Below, one piece after another: positions 17,201-26,371 of a stretch of 64,000 nucleotides of DNA (the stretch's first letter is position 1; each line of letters starts with the position of its first letter). This DNA comes from Sphingomonas sp. PR090111-T3T-6A. Its GTDB lineage: Bacteria; Pseudomonadota; Alphaproteobacteria; Sphingomonadales; Sphingomonadaceae. Made by a program: the position numbers and the translations under genes. The notes below the pieces were generated by a model. The model was not told the origin of the DNA. It searched no databases and saw nothing but the letters and a program-made list of their open reading frames with translations. The stretch spans positions 62,001 to 126,000 of the forward strand of contig NZ_AORL01000013.1 in assembly GCF_000383095.1 (NCBI RefSeq), given 5' to 3'.

Positions 17201-18733
17201 TCATGAAACGGCCTGTCCGTTGATGCGGTCGATCAGTTGCCGGTGGGAGGGCAGGTCGTCCGCCGCGCGCTCGCCATAGCGCCGGATCTTGAGGAGCAGC
17301 TTCTCGGCCGCGCGCATGGCGGCGCGGTCCGTGGCTTCGGAGGGGAGATCGGTCGCGAACTCCATGCCGTAGAGGATGTATTGATAGTTGAAGAAGGCGA
17401 AGCTCTCGAGATCGAGGATGAAGTCATAGCGATTGGGCGGCCGGTGGCGCCACTGGTCGAGCAGCTCCTTCAGCCGGTCCGGGATGGAGGCGGGGTCGGC
17501 ATTGTCGCGCCAGAAAGGCTCCTCGCGCCGGCTGAGGCAATAATGCAGCTTGAGGAAGCCGATGATATTGTCGAACCGCGCGGCCATCAGTGTGTTGAAG
17601 CGCTGGGCCGGCGCGTCGATCGGCCCGTGGTGGGGGAACAGCTCGGCGATCATCGCCACCGCCGCCTCGATCAGCACCACGCCGGTCGATTCCAGCGGCT
17701 CCAGAAAGCCCGCCGACAGCCCGACGGCAACGCAATTGCCCGCCCATTGCCGCTCGCGATAGCCGGGCTCGAACGACAGCAGCCGCGTCTCGACCTCGTC
17801 GATGCGGTCGCCCGCATAGGCGCTGAGCGTCGCGGCGGCGCGGGCGTCGTCCATATGGTCGCTCGAATAGACGCAGCCGAGGCCGCGCATCCCGGCGAGC
17901 GAGATGTCCCATGTCCAGCCCGCCTCGTGCGCGGCGGCGATGGTGAAGCTCGGCAGCGGCGCGTCGGGCCGGTCATAGGGCAGCTTGCAGGCGATCGCGC
18001 GATCGGTGAACAGATAGCGCCGCGCCGAGCGGAAGGGCACGCCCAGCGCCCGCCCGATCAGCTCCGCGCGGAAGCCCGAGCAATCGATGTAGAGGTCCGC
18101 CTTGAGCGCCCCATGCTCCCGGCTGACGACATGATCGATATGGCCCTCCGCATCGAGCACCACATCGTCGAGCCGGTCCTGCACATGCCGCACGCCCAGT
18201 TCCATGGCGCGCTCGGCGAGCAGGCGGCCGAGCTGCCCGGCGTCGAAATGGTAGGCGTAGCTGAGCGGCCCGGTGAAGGCTTCTTCATCCGGCCCCTTGG
18301 GCGCGCGCCGGGCCTCGGCGACGCGGTTCTGGATGGTCATCGCCTCGGCGAAGGGCGGGCGCGTCGCCTTGTCCTGCCGCAGCCAGTGGGGGACGAGCCC
18401 CGGCGCATCGGCATAAAGCGGCGCCTCGAAGGGGTGGAAATAGCGATGCCGCTGCCCGTCCTGCGGCGCGTGCAGCCAGTCGGTGAAGCAGACGCCCTGC
18501 TTGAAGGTGGCCGAGGTCTCGCGGATGAAGCGGGTCTCGTCGATGCCGAGGAAGCGCAGCGTGCTTCGCATCGTCGGGAAGGCGCCTTCGCCGACACCGA
18601 TCGTGCCGATTTCGGGCGATTCGAGCAGCGTGATCTGGCGGTGCGGATGGTCGGCGAGGTCGAGGAAGCGGGCGAGATAGGCCGCCGTCAGCCAGCCCGC
18701 GGTGCCGCCGCCGACAATCAGGATCGAGCGCAT
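17201..18733 (-). CDS. Flavin-dependent tryptophan halogenase family protein
   Basis: 510 aa. The FAD-binding GGGTAGW motif lies at 8-14. The catalytic lysine is preserved as Lys78 in SATFKQG, and the active-site Glu is most likely in GFLEPLESTG (342-351). The hallmark WxWxIP appears as WTWDIS (273-278), so the Pro is Ser. The NRYDFILDLESFAFFNYQ tail region is typical of halogenases found in sphingomonads and caulobacters. The family uses FADH2, O2 and halide to make hypohalite, which the Lys passes to an indole. No flavin reductase gene lies beside it. Halogenation is plausible but not proven; some relatives may be monooxygenases or have only indole-like substrates. Confidence 0.85.
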   Translation of the reverse strand: MRSILIVGGGTAGWLTAAYLARFLDLADHPHRQITLLESPEIGTIGVGEGAFPTMRSTLRFLGIDETRFIRETSATFKQGVCFTDWLHAPQDGQRHRYFHPFEAPLYADAPGLVPHWLRQDKATRPPFAEAMTIQNRVAEARRAPKGPDEEAFTGPLSYAYHFDAGQLGRLLAERAMELGVRHVQDRLDDVVLDAEGHIDHVVSREHGALKADLYIDCSGFRAELIGRALGVPFRSARRYLFTDRAIACKLPYDRPDAPLPSFTIAAAHEAGWTWDISLAGMRGLGCVYSSDHMDDARAAATLSAYAGDRIDEVETRLLSFEPGYRERQWAGNCVAVGLSAGFLEPLESTGVVLIEAAVAMIAELFPHHGPIDAPAQRFNTLMAARFDNIIGFLKLHYCLSRREEPFWRDNADPASIPDRLKELLDQWRHRPPNRYDFILDLESFAFFNYQYILYGMEFATDLPSEATDRAAMRAAEKLLLKIRRYGERAADDLPSHRQLIDRINGQAVS

Positions 18734-18736
18734 GCC

Positions 18737-19234
18737 CTAAGCCCTCACGAACAGATTCTTGAGCCATGCCGGCCCGGTGCGTGCTGCCTGACGCCAGTCG
18801 TCGCCGTCATCCTCGTCCTCGGCGGAATAGCCGCGCGGATTGAGGAGCTTGATCCGCCCGCCCTTGAAGGCGGCGGTCTGGTGCGTGACGAGCGTCAGCT
18901 TGTGCTCGATCGCGGTGGCGGCGAGCAGGCCGTCGCGGGCGTCGGCATAGGCGAGCTGCCCGCTGCGGCGAACGACGGCTGCGTCGACGGGCAGGATGCG
19001 CCCCTCGAACGCGCGCATCACCTGCTCGTCGATCCACGGGCGGAGCGCGGCCCCGGCGGCCTTGCCCGGCTTGCGCGACGGGCGGGCGCCATTCTCCAGC
19101 TCCAGCAGGGTGAGCGCCGAGATGAACAATGTCTGCCGTGACACGCTGCCCGCCCAGGCTATGAGGCCGGGATCGGCCTTGCCCGCCTTGGCGCGCCCGA
19201 GATCGACCAGCACGGGGGTGTCCAGCAGATACAT
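18737..19234 (-). CDS. PIN-domain ribonuclease toxin (VapC-like)
   Basis: 165 aa. PIN landmarks are all present: the N-terminal MYLLDTPVLVDLGRAK (first acidic Asp5), LTLLELENGAR (conserved Glu) and DARDGLLAATAIEHKLTLVTH (C-terminal acidic cluster). The fold binds metal and cuts RNA, commonly tRNA. The gene starts on the A of the antitoxin stop codon (TGATG, 1-nt overlap), the classic toxin-antitoxin arrangement. A 30-residue C-terminal extension (SAEDEDDGDDWRQAART...) goes beyond the usual PIN end. The halogenase start codon lies 3 nt below, so the two genes may share a transcript. Confidence 0.85.
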   Translation of the reverse strand: MYLLDTPVLVDLGRAKAGKADPGLIAWAGSVSRQTLFISALTLLELENGARPSRKPGKAAGAALRPWIDEQVMRAFEGRILPVDAAVVRRSGQLAYADARDGLLAATAIEHKLTLVTHQTAAFKGGRIKLLNPRGYSAEDEDDGDDWRQAARTGPAWLKNLFVRA

Positions 19235-19488
19235 CAGTCGGCCGCCCCGCGCCGGCTCCACACGGTGGTCGAGCGCGGCGGGTCGTCCGGGCCGGCCTCC
19301 GCCGGAGCGGGCATGGCGAGCAGGTCGACGATGCTCTCGGTCTGGCCGCTCATCTGGCGATAGGCGTCGATGCTCATCAGCACATGGGTGGGCCGCCCGC
19401 GATCGGTGATGAACACCGGCTCGATCCGCGCCGCGCGCTTCGCCTGGCTCACATCCTGATTGAAATCGCGGCTGCTGACGATCTTCAT
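19234..19488 (-). CDS. Phd/YefM family antitoxin
   Basis: 84 aa. MKIVSSRDFNQDVSQAKRAA is the Phd N-terminal DNA-binding fold, followed by EPVFITDRGRPTHVLMSIDAYR. The acidic, proline-rich tail (PAPAEAGPDDPP) would wrap around and inhibit the PIN toxin. It sits directly upstream of the toxin with a 1-nt overlap. Such antitoxins normally repress their own operon, so the 146-nt gap before the divergent hydrolase gene probably carries the operator. Confidence 0.85.
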   Translation of the reverse strand: MKIVSSRDFNQDVSQAKRAARIEPVFITDRGRPTHVLMSIDAYRQMSGQTESIVDLLAMPAPAEAGPDDPPRSTTVWSRRGAAD

Positions 19489-19634
19489 CGCTTCCTGACC
19501 CGGCTCCTCCTGTAGGCACGTTACTACCCCATGGCGTGGCAGCAACAGAAATGCGCCAGCGTCGGGGCAGGCGATGGAGGCGCCCGGTCGTCTGGGGCCT
19601 TGGCGAGGCGTGGCCCACTCGATAATCGGGCGGC

Positions 19635-20321
19635 ATGGCGACGCGCGCGAGACGGAAAGGGAGGAAGACGTCCCGCGCGAACCGCTGGACGCGTCTCGAA
19701 ATCCTCGTGCTGTCCGCCTTCGCCATAGCGGTGGTGGGGGCGTGGCTGGCGACGCGCGACTGGCGGCCCGCTCCGCCGCCGGCACCGCCGCATCATCTCA
19801 CCGCCGAGGAGGCGCGCGCCATCAACGCCGCCACGCCCTTCGCGGACGATCATCCCCACGCCGCCCGGCCCTTCCATTTCCGGGGCACCCCGGCGGCGCG
19901 CGAGCAGGCCATCCAGTGCCTCGCCACCGCCGCGATCTACGAGGCCGGCAGCGACGAGCGGGGCCGCAAGGCGGTGATGCAGGTGGTGCTCAACCGGCTT
20001 GCCTTGCCGCAATATCCCAAGACCGTGTGCGGCGTGGTCTATCAGGGCGCGTCACGCGTGACGGGGTGCCAGTTCTCCTTCACCTGCGACGGATCGCAGG
20101 CCCGCCGCCCCGAGCATGAGGGCTGGGAAGCGGCGCGGGAGGAGGCGAAGCGGGCGCTCGGCGGCGCCGTCTTCGCGCCCATCGGCACCGCGACCCATTA
20201 TCATGCCAACTGGATCGTGCCCTATTGGAAGGGCTCGCTCGACAAGATCGCGCAGGTGCACAGCCACATCTTCTACCGGCCGCACCTGCGTTCCCCGATC
20301 CAGTACGGCCCGCCTCAATAG
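19635..20321 (+). CDS. Cell wall hydrolase (SleB/Hydrolase_2 family)
   Basis: 228 aa. A basic n-region and one hydrophobic helix (about 23-43, EILVLSAFAIAVVGAWLA) anchor or export the protein. The catalytic domain starts near residue 90 with CLATAAIYEAGSDERGRKAV, whose Glu matches the SleB lytic transglycosylase catalytic Glu. VMQVVLNRL, GVVYQG, CQFSFTCDG and THYHANWIVPYW follow in family order. It should cut peptidoglycan in growth or division. It ends 7 nt inside the 3' end of the convergent gamma-glutamyltransferase gene, so their transcripts must be terminated or will overlap. Confidence 0.88.
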   Translation: MATRARRKGRKTSRANRWTRLEILVLSAFAIAVVGAWLATRDWRPAPPPAPPHHLTAEEARAINAATPFADDHPHAARPFHFRGTPAAREQAIQCLATAAIYEAGSDERGRKAVMQVVLNRLALPQYPKTVCGVVYQGASRVTGCQFSFTCDGSQARRPEHEGWEAAREEAKRALGGAVFAPIGTATHYHANWIVPYWKGSLDKIAQVHSHIFYRPHLRSPIQYGPPQ

Positions 20322-22114
20322 GCGAGCGCGCAGCCGTCCGCCCGCATCTCGGACGCGGCGGCGTAGACGAGCTGGCCTTGGTCGGGCTTGTACTCGACGC
20401 ATTCGTAGCGGCCGAAGCCGCCATCCGATGCGCCGAGCGTCCAGCCCATATTGGCGAGCGCGGCCTTGGTCGCCTCCGGCACGCCGCTTTCGAGGCGGAG
20501 CAGGCCGTTGGCAGGCATTCCCGGCGAATCCTCGCCCATCGACTGCGACGAGCCTTCATGGTGCCAGCGGGGGGAGTCGCCGGCCGCCTGCACGTCGAGG
20601 CCGTAATCGGTGCGGTTGACAATGATCTGGGTCTGGCCCTGCGGCTGCATGTCGCCGCCCATTACGCCGAAGGCGAGCCACGGCGCGCCCTTCACGGTGG
20701 CGAAGCCGGGGATGATCGTCTGAAACGGCCGCTTGCCGGGCGCGTAGATGTTGGGATGGCCGTCCTTCAGGCTGAAGAGCTGGCCACGATCCTGGAACAT
20801 GAAGCCCAGCCCGTCCGCCACCAGCCCCGATCCCATGCCGCGGAAGTTGGACTGGATCATCGATACCATCATGCCCGAACTGTCGGCGCAGGAGAAATAG
20901 GTGGTATCGCCATGGCTCGGCGCCTGCCCCGGATAGACGGGGGTGAGGATGCGGTCCGGCCGGATCAGCTTGGCGCGCTCGGCGGCGTACTCCTTGGAGA
21001 TCAGCCACTCGACCGGCACCTTGGAGAAGTGCGGATCGGCATAGTAGCGGGCGCGGTCCTCATAGGCGAGGCGCTTGGCCTCGACCTGGAGATGGATCGA
21101 CAGCGGCGACTGGAAGCCCGCGCCGCGCATATCGAAATGCTCCAGCATGTTGAGCATCTGGAGCGTGGCGACGCCCTGCGTGTTGGCGCCGAGCGCGTGG
21201 ACGGTGACGCCGCGATAGTCGGTCTGGTGCGGCTCGACCCACTCGCCATGGTGGGCGGCCAAGTCCTCGTAACGCAGCCAGCCGCCGATCCGCTTGAAAT
21301 AGGCGTCGATCGTCCTGGCGATCTCGCCCTTGTAGAAGACGTCGCGACCGCCTTCAGCGATCAGCTTGTAGGTGTGCGCGAGGTCGGGGTTGCGGAAGAT
21401 CTGCCCCGTTTCCGGCCCGCCATGGCCGAGGCCGTAGGTCTTCACCGCATTCGCCGTCTCCTCGACGCCCGAGCCGGGGCGGAGGAAGGCCTTGAGGTTG
21501 CGCCGGATATAATAGGCGATGATCTCCGGCACCGGCACGCCTTCGCTGGCGTAACCGATGGCGGGCTCGAACAGCTCGGCCCACTTCAGCTTGCCGTAGC
21601 GCTGGTGGAGCATCCACCACGCATCGAGTGCGCCCGGCACCGACACCGCAATCGCGCCCAGCGCCGGCAGCGCGCCGTTCTTCGCGCGCGAGCGGGCGGT
21701 TTCGAGGCTCAAGCCGCGCGGCGAGCCGCCAGATCCGGCGAGGCCCATCACCTTCTTCGCCTTCGGGTCCCACAGCATCGCGAAGCAGTCGCCGCCGATG
21801 CCGGACGAGGTCGGCTCCAGCACGCCGAGGCAGGCGTTCATCGCGATCGCGGCGTCCACTGCCGAGCCGCCCTTCTTGAGGATGTCGATCGCGGCCAGCG
21901 TCGCCAGCGGCTGGGCCGAGCCCGCCGCGCCGTGCGTGCCGTAGACCGCGCTGCGCGAGGCGAAGCTGGCGCCGACCGGACGGTCGCCGGCATGGACGTC
22001 AGGACGGATGAAGCGTTCGGCGCCGGCGGGCTCGAACGTCGGCAGCGTCTCCGCGAGGAGAGGCGCGGCCATCGCGGCGGCCGGGAGCGAGGCGAGAAAC
22101 TGTCTGCGGCGCAA
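20315..22114 (-). CDS. Gamma-glutamyltransferase family protein
   Basis: 599 aa, starting at TTG 22114 with GGAG 7 nt upstream; the in-range ATG is out of frame. The RRRQFLASLPAAAMAAPLL start looks like a Tat signal. SGGSAVDAA-like and SSGIGGDCF segments are conserved. The autocatalytic Thr that splits the precursor and becomes the nucleophile lies in SHGDTTYFSCAD. MIQSNFRGMGSGLVADGLGFMFQDRG and GGDMQPQGQTQ are typical of the small-subunit side. The enzyme transfers or hydrolyses gamma-glutamyl groups (glutathione and relatives) in the periplasm. It converges on the SleB-like gene. Confidence 0.9.
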   Translation of the reverse strand: MRRRQFLASLPAAAMAAPLLAETLPTFEPAGAERFIRPDVHAGDRPVGASFASRSAVYGTHGAAGSAQPLATLAAIDILKKGGSAVDAAIAMNACLGVLEPTSSGIGGDCFAMLWDPKAKKVMGLAGSGGSPRGLSLETARSRAKNGALPALGAIAVSVPGALDAWWMLHQRYGKLKWAELFEPAIGYASEGVPVPEIIAYYIRRNLKAFLRPGSGVEETANAVKTYGLGHGGPETGQIFRNPDLAHTYKLIAEGGRDVFYKGEIARTIDAYFKRIGGWLRYEDLAAHHGEWVEPHQTDYRGVTVHALGANTQGVATLQMLNMLEHFDMRGAGFQSPLSIHLQVEAKRLAYEDRARYYADPHFSKVPVEWLISKEYAAERAKLIRPDRILTPVYPGQAPSHGDTTYFSCADSSGMMVSMIQSNFRGMGSGLVADGLGFMFQDRGQLFSLKDGHPNIYAPGKRPFQTIIPGFATVKGAPWLAFGVMGGDMQPQGQTQIIVNRTDYGLDVQAAGDSPRWHHEGSSQSMGEDSPGMPANGLLRLESGVPEATKAALANMGWTLGASDGGFGRYECVEYKPDQGQLVYAAASEMRADGCALAY

Positions 22115-22220
22115 GGTCGATCTCCATTTCCCCCCGGAGATGCCGCACGAGCTTTAGCGGCGATTGCCCGGCAGGCAAGCGGCCCTTCCCATTGCGTGGC
22201 GCAGGCGGCATGCAGGCTCC

Positions 22221-23606
22221 ATGAAAACGATCGTCGATCCCGATCGCGCGCTGGCGGACGGACTGGCCGCGCTCCGCGCCGAGTTCCAGGTGCCAGCGGG
22301 CTTCCCGCCCGCCGTGCTCGCCGCCGCCGAGGCGGCCGCGTGCCGCCCCTTCACCGAGCATGCCGACCGCACCGCGATGCGCTTCGTCACGCTCGATCCG
22401 GCGTCCTCGACCGACCTCGATCAGGCCTTCGCGATCGAGCAGGCGGGGGGCGATATCCTGCTCCATTATGCCATCGCCGACGTGGCGTGGTTCGTCACCG
22501 ACGGCGATGCGATCGACGCCGAGACATGGACGCGCGGCGAGACGCTCTACCTGCCCGACGGCAAGGCTGGCCTCCACCCGCCGATCCTCGGCGAGCAGGC
22601 CGCCAGCCTGCTGCCGAACGGGGACAGGGCGGCGGTGATCTTCACGGTGCGCGTCGGCGGTGACGGCAAGTCTGTGCTGGAGGGGGCGGAGCGCGCGGTG
22701 ATCCGCTCGGCCGCCAAGCTCGCCTATGAGACGGTGACGCCCGAAGACCTGCCGCCCGATTTCGAGGAACTCGCCCGCCGCATCGACGCCGCTGAGACGG
22801 CGCGCGGCGCGGCCCGTGTCGATCCGCCGGAACAGGAGGTCGCGCGGGGCGACGACGGCCGGCTGAGGCTGGCTTTCCGGCCCCGTCGCATCTCGGAAGA
22901 TCGCAACGCCGCGCTGTCGCTCGCGACCAACCTTGCGGTCGCCGACGCGCTTCAGGCGCACCGCACGGGGCTGTTCCGCGTGATGGCCGGGCCGAACCCC
23001 GGCGCGATCGCGCGGCTGCGCCACACCGCCGAGGCCTTCGGGCTCGATTGGCCCGCCGGGCAGTCGCTCGATCAGTTCTCGCAGGTGCTGAGCGCCAACG
23101 ACCCCAGGCAGGCGGCCTTCATGCTGGCGATCCGTCGCGCGGGGAACGGCGCCTCCTACGCGCCCTATCGCGACGGCGTGACGCCCTGGCACACGGCGAT
23201 GGCCGCGACCTATGCGCAGGCGACCGCTCCGCTCCGCAGGCTCGCCGACCGCTATGTGATCCGCGCCGCGCTGGCGGTCGCCAACGGCCAGCCCGTGCCC
23301 GATGCCGTGAGCGCCGCGTTCGAGCGGCTTCCTCCCGTGATGGCCCGCGCCGACGCCCGCTCCGGCCAGATCGAGCGCGCCGTGATCGATCTCGCCGAGA
23401 CCGTGCTGCTCGCGGATCACGAAGGCGAGCTGTTCACCGCCACCGTGACCGACATCGACGATCGCGGCGCGCGCATCCAGCTCTGTGATCGCCCGGTCGT
23501 GGCGCGGGTGGCGACGGACGGGCTGCATCCCGGCGACACGATCCGCGTGAAGCTGGACGGTGTCGACATGGCGCGGCGGATGATCCGCTTCGAGGCGGCC
23601 GGCTAG
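22221..23606 (+). CDS. RNB-domain ribonuclease (RNase II/R family, short form)
   Basis: 461 aa from ATG 22221. The RNB active site is recognisable early: RFVTLDPASSTDLDQAF (near residue 54) contains the Asp cluster that binds Mg2+, and HYAIADVAWFV follows. YAQATAPLRRLADRYV is the conserved C-terminal RNB block. The last 60 residues (FTATVTDIDDRGARIQL...RVKLDGVD) look like an S1-type OB fold. Compared with RNase II (about 640 aa) it lacks the two N-terminal cold-shock domains, as in other compact RNB enzymes. It should degrade single-stranded RNA 3' to 5'. It is divergent from the gamma-glutamyltransferase gene. Confidence 0.88.
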   Translation: MKTIVDPDRALADGLAALRAEFQVPAGFPPAVLAAAEAAACRPFTEHADRTAMRFVTLDPASSTDLDQAFAIEQAGGDILLHYAIADVAWFVTDGDAIDAETWTRGETLYLPDGKAGLHPPILGEQAASLLPNGDRAAVIFTVRVGGDGKSVLEGAERAVIRSAAKLAYETVTPEDLPPDFEELARRIDAAETARGAARVDPPEQEVARGDDGRLRLAFRPRRISEDRNAALSLATNLAVADALQAHRTGLFRVMAGPNPGAIARLRHTAEAFGLDWPAGQSLDQFSQVLSANDPRQAAFMLAIRRAGNGASYAPYRDGVTPWHTAMAATYAQATAPLRRLADRYVIRAALAVANGQPVPDAVSAAFERLPPVMARADARSGQIERAVIDLAETVLLADHEGELFTATVTDIDDRGARIQLCDRPVVARVATDGLHPGDTIRVKLDGVDMARRMIRFEAAG

Positions 23607-23612
23607 GCTTCG

Positions 23613-25196
23613 TCACGGATCGAGCGAGAGCCGGCGCGTGACGCCGATATTCTCCAGGAACGCGGCGTCGTGGCTGACCACCAGCAGCGCGCCGTCATAG
23701 GCCCGCAGACCCGCCTCCACCGCCATCACGGATTCGATGTCGAGATGGTTGGTCGGCTCGTCGAGCATCAGGAGCGGCGGCGGCGTGGGGCTCCCCAGCA
23801 CGCAGGCGAGCCCGGCGCGCAGCGTCTGCCCGCCGCTCAGCGTGCCGACGCGCCGGTCGCCGGCTTCGGCACGGAACCGGAAGCGGGCGAGCGCGGCCCA
23901 GCAGCCATTCTCGTCGACGCCCGGATTGAGGCGGGCGTAATTCTCCGCGATCGTCTCGTCGGGATCGAGCAGGCCGACCCGCTGATCGAGCAGGGCGGCA
24001 GGGACGTGGATCGCCACCCGGCCCGAGAAGGGCGCGAGATCGCCGGTGATGACGCGCAGCAGCGTCGATTTTCCGGAGCCGTTGGCCCCGACGACGGCGA
24101 CCCGCTCCGGCCCGACGATCTTGAGCGACAGGTTGCGCAGGACCGGTTCGGCCGGATCATAGCCCGCCGTTACATCGTCGAGCGCCAGCACCTCGCGGGT
24201 TGGCGCAAGGCCGGTGGGGGCGAGCTGCACCGAGAAGGTTTCGACCCTCTCGACCTTCTCCTTCGCCCGATCGAGCGCGAGCGAGGCGTCGGCGCGCAGC
24301 CGGTCGGCGAGGCGGACATTGCCGCCGCCGCTGTTCTCGGCCCGCTCCTTGCGCGCGCCCAGCAGGATGCGTGGCATGCCTCCCTTCGCGGCCTGGCGGC
24401 TGCCGGTGGCGTCGCGGCGCTGCTGCCGTTCGGTCGTGATCCGGGCCTTGCGGGCCACCTCCGCGACGCGCCGCTCGGCCGAGGCGAGGTCCTGCTCCGC
24501 CGCCGCCAGCTCGATCGCCTTGCGCTCGCGATACCGGCTCCAGTTGCCGCCATAGCGCTGGGCGCCAAGCGTGGTCAGCTCGACGATGGCGTCCATCGTG
24601 TCGAGCAACTCGCGATCATGGCTGACGATGATCGCGCCCGCCCGCCAGTCCTGGAGGAGATCGTGCACCGCCTGCCGCCCGTCGCGGTCGAGATTGTTGG
24701 TCGGCTCGTCGAGCAGCAGGAAATCGGGCGCGGCGAAGATCGCTCCCGCCAGCGCCGCCCGCGTCCGCTGCCCGCCCGACAGACGGACGAGCGGCGCATC
24801 GAGCGGCAGATCGAGCCCGACCTGCGCCAGCGCCTCCATGGCGCGGGCTTCGAGCGTCCAGTCGGCCTCCTCCAGTTCGTCGAGGGTGGCGCCGCCCGCT
24901 TCGGCGCGGTGGAGGAGGGCGAGCCCGTCGGCGATGCCGAGCAGGTCGGCCAGCGTCTCCCGCGGCGAAAGCTGGACGATCTGGCGGAGCGTGCCGATCG
25001 TGCCCTGCACGCGAACCGTGCCTCGGGAAGGCTCCAGCTCGCGCGTCAGCAGGCGAAGCAGCGTCGACTTGCCGACGCCGTTGCGGCCGACGAGGCCGGC
25101 GCGTTCGCGGCCGAAATCGAGCGTGAGATCGTCGAGGACGGCCCGGCCGTCAGGCGTGGACCAGGCGAGATGCGAGACGGAAATGGAGGCGGGCAT
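23613..25196 (-). CDS. ABC-F family ATP-binding protein
   Basis: 527 aa from ATG 25196; an upstream in-frame start at 25220 is possible. Two ABC domains lie in tandem with no membrane segment. The first has VGRNGVGKST, LSGGQRTR and LLLDEPTNNLD; the second VGANGSGKST, TLSGGQTLRAG and MLDEPTNHLD. The Arg/Lys-rich linker (about residues 230-290, with RRVAEVARKARITTERQQRR) is the ABC-F interdomain arm. Such proteins act on the ribosome as translation factors or antibiotic-protection proteins. Nothing here singles out a resistance role. It ends 6 nt from the RNB ribonuclease stop, on the opposite strand. Confidence 0.9.
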   Translation of the reverse strand: MPASISVSHLAWSTPDGRAVLDDLTLDFGRERAGLVGRNGVGKSTLLRLLTRELEPSRGTVRVQGTIGTLRQIVQLSPRETLADLLGIADGLALLHRAEAGGATLDELEEADWTLEARAMEALAQVGLDLPLDAPLVRLSGGQRTRAALAGAIFAAPDFLLLDEPTNNLDRDGRQAVHDLLQDWRAGAIIVSHDRELLDTMDAIVELTTLGAQRYGGNWSRYRERKAIELAAAEQDLASAERRVAEVARKARITTERQQRRDATGSRQAAKGGMPRILLGARKERAENSGGGNVRLADRLRADASLALDRAKEKVERVETFSVQLAPTGLAPTREVLALDDVTAGYDPAEPVLRNLSLKIVGPERVAVVGANGSGKSTLLRVITGDLAPFSGRVAIHVPAALLDQRVGLLDPDETIAENYARLNPGVDENGCWAALARFRFRAEAGDRRVGTLSGGQTLRAGLACVLGSPTPPPLLMLDEPTNHLDIESVMAVEAGLRAYDGALLVVSHDAAFLENIGVTRRLSLDP

Positions 25197-25312
25197 GGAT
25201 GGAGATTCCCCTGGCGGCAATGCGGATCGGCGTTGCGGTCAGGGTGAGATCCATCTTCGGGCACTCCGTAAGCGAGGGCGGCAGACTAAGGCCGCCGCCC
25301 CCATGGGGCAAG

Positions 25313-26350
25313 TCAGGCGGGGTGGGCCAGCGCCAGCACCGCCTCGGCGAAGGCGGCGGGCGCCTCCTGCGGCAGGTTGTGGCCGATGCCGCCGCGGATC
25401 AGGCGATGTTCGTAGCGGCCGGTGAAGCGGGCGCGGTAGGCGGCCGGCTCCGGGTGGGGGGCGCCGTTGGCGTCGCCTTCCATGGTGATGGTCGGCACCA
25501 CGATGGCGGGCGCCGTGGCGAGCTTCTGCTCATAGGCGTCATATTTCGCCTCGCCCTCGGCCAGCCCGAGGCGCCAGCGATAATTGTGGATCACGATCGC
25601 GACATGGTCCGGATTGGCGAAGGAGCGGGCGGTGCGCTCGTAGGTGGCATCGTCGAAATGCCATTGCGGGGAGGCGAGCTGCCAGATCAGCTTGTTGAAG
25701 TCGTGGCGGTTCTGCTCATAGCCGAGCTTGCCGCGCTCGGTGGCGAAGTAGAATTGATACCACCAGGCCAGCTCCGCCTTGGGGGGCAGCGGCGTGGCGT
25801 TGGCGTGCTGGCTGCCGATCAGATAGCCGCTCACCGACACGAGGCCCGCGCACCGCTCCGGCCAGAGCGCGGCGACGATGTCGGCGGTGCGCGCGCCCCA
25901 GTCGAAGCCGGCGAGCAGCGCCTTGGGGATCCTGAGCGCGTCCATCAGCGCGATCGCATCGAGCGCGAGCGCCGCCTGCTGTGCGTTACGCACCGTGTCG
26001 GCCGAGCGGAAGACCGTGCTGCCGGAGCCGCGCAGATAGGGGATGATGACCCGATGCCCCGCCTTCGCCAGCAGCGGCGCCACCTCGACGAAGGCATGGA
26101 TGTCGTAGGGCCAGCCGTGGAAGAGGAGCACCGGCGCGCCGTCCGCCGGGCCCATGTCGACATAGCCGATGCTGAGCGGGCCGGCGTCGATCTGGCGGAG
26201 CGGGGGGAAGCCGGCCGGCGTGGCGGCGACGGTGGCGCGGGCCGCGCCCTCGATACCGCCAAGCTGGAGCGCCGCGACGCCTATCGCGGCCAGGCCGAAG
26301 AAGCTGCGGCGGCTCGGATCGGCGGGTTGGTCCGAAGGAAGGGTCGTCAT
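25313..26350 (-). CDS. Alpha/beta hydrolase (epoxide hydrolase / dehalogenase-like), exported
   Basis: 345 aa. The SRRSFFGLAAIGVAALQLGG start is a twin-arginine-like signal. The hydrolase core has VLLFHGWPYD (oxyanion region), then AGFDWGARTA, where the nucleophile position is Asp. Asp rather than Ser is the mark of epoxide hydrolases and haloalkane dehalogenases. The late RGGIGHNLPQEAP has the catalytic His. It is the last gene of a likely operon with ohr, DUF1097 and DUF6130 genes (21 nt from the DUF6130 gene). An exported epoxide hydrolase would suit detoxification of electrophiles, but the substrate is unknown. Confidence 0.82.
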   Translation of the reverse strand: MTTLPSDQPADPSRRSFFGLAAIGVAALQLGGIEGAARATVAATPAGFPPLRQIDAGPLSIGYVDMGPADGAPVLLFHGWPYDIHAFVEVAPLLAKAGHRVIIPYLRGSGSTVFRSADTVRNAQQAALALDAIALMDALRIPKALLAGFDWGARTADIVAALWPERCAGLVSVSGYLIGSQHANATPLPPKAELAWWYQFYFATERGKLGYEQNRHDFNKLIWQLASPQWHFDDATYERTARSFANPDHVAIVIHNYRWRLGLAEGEAKYDAYEQKLATAPAIVVPTITMEGDANGAPHPEPAAYRARFTGRYEHRLIRGGIGHNLPQEAPAAFAEAVLALAHPA

Positions 26351-26371
26351 GGCGGGTCTCCTGCGAAGCTC

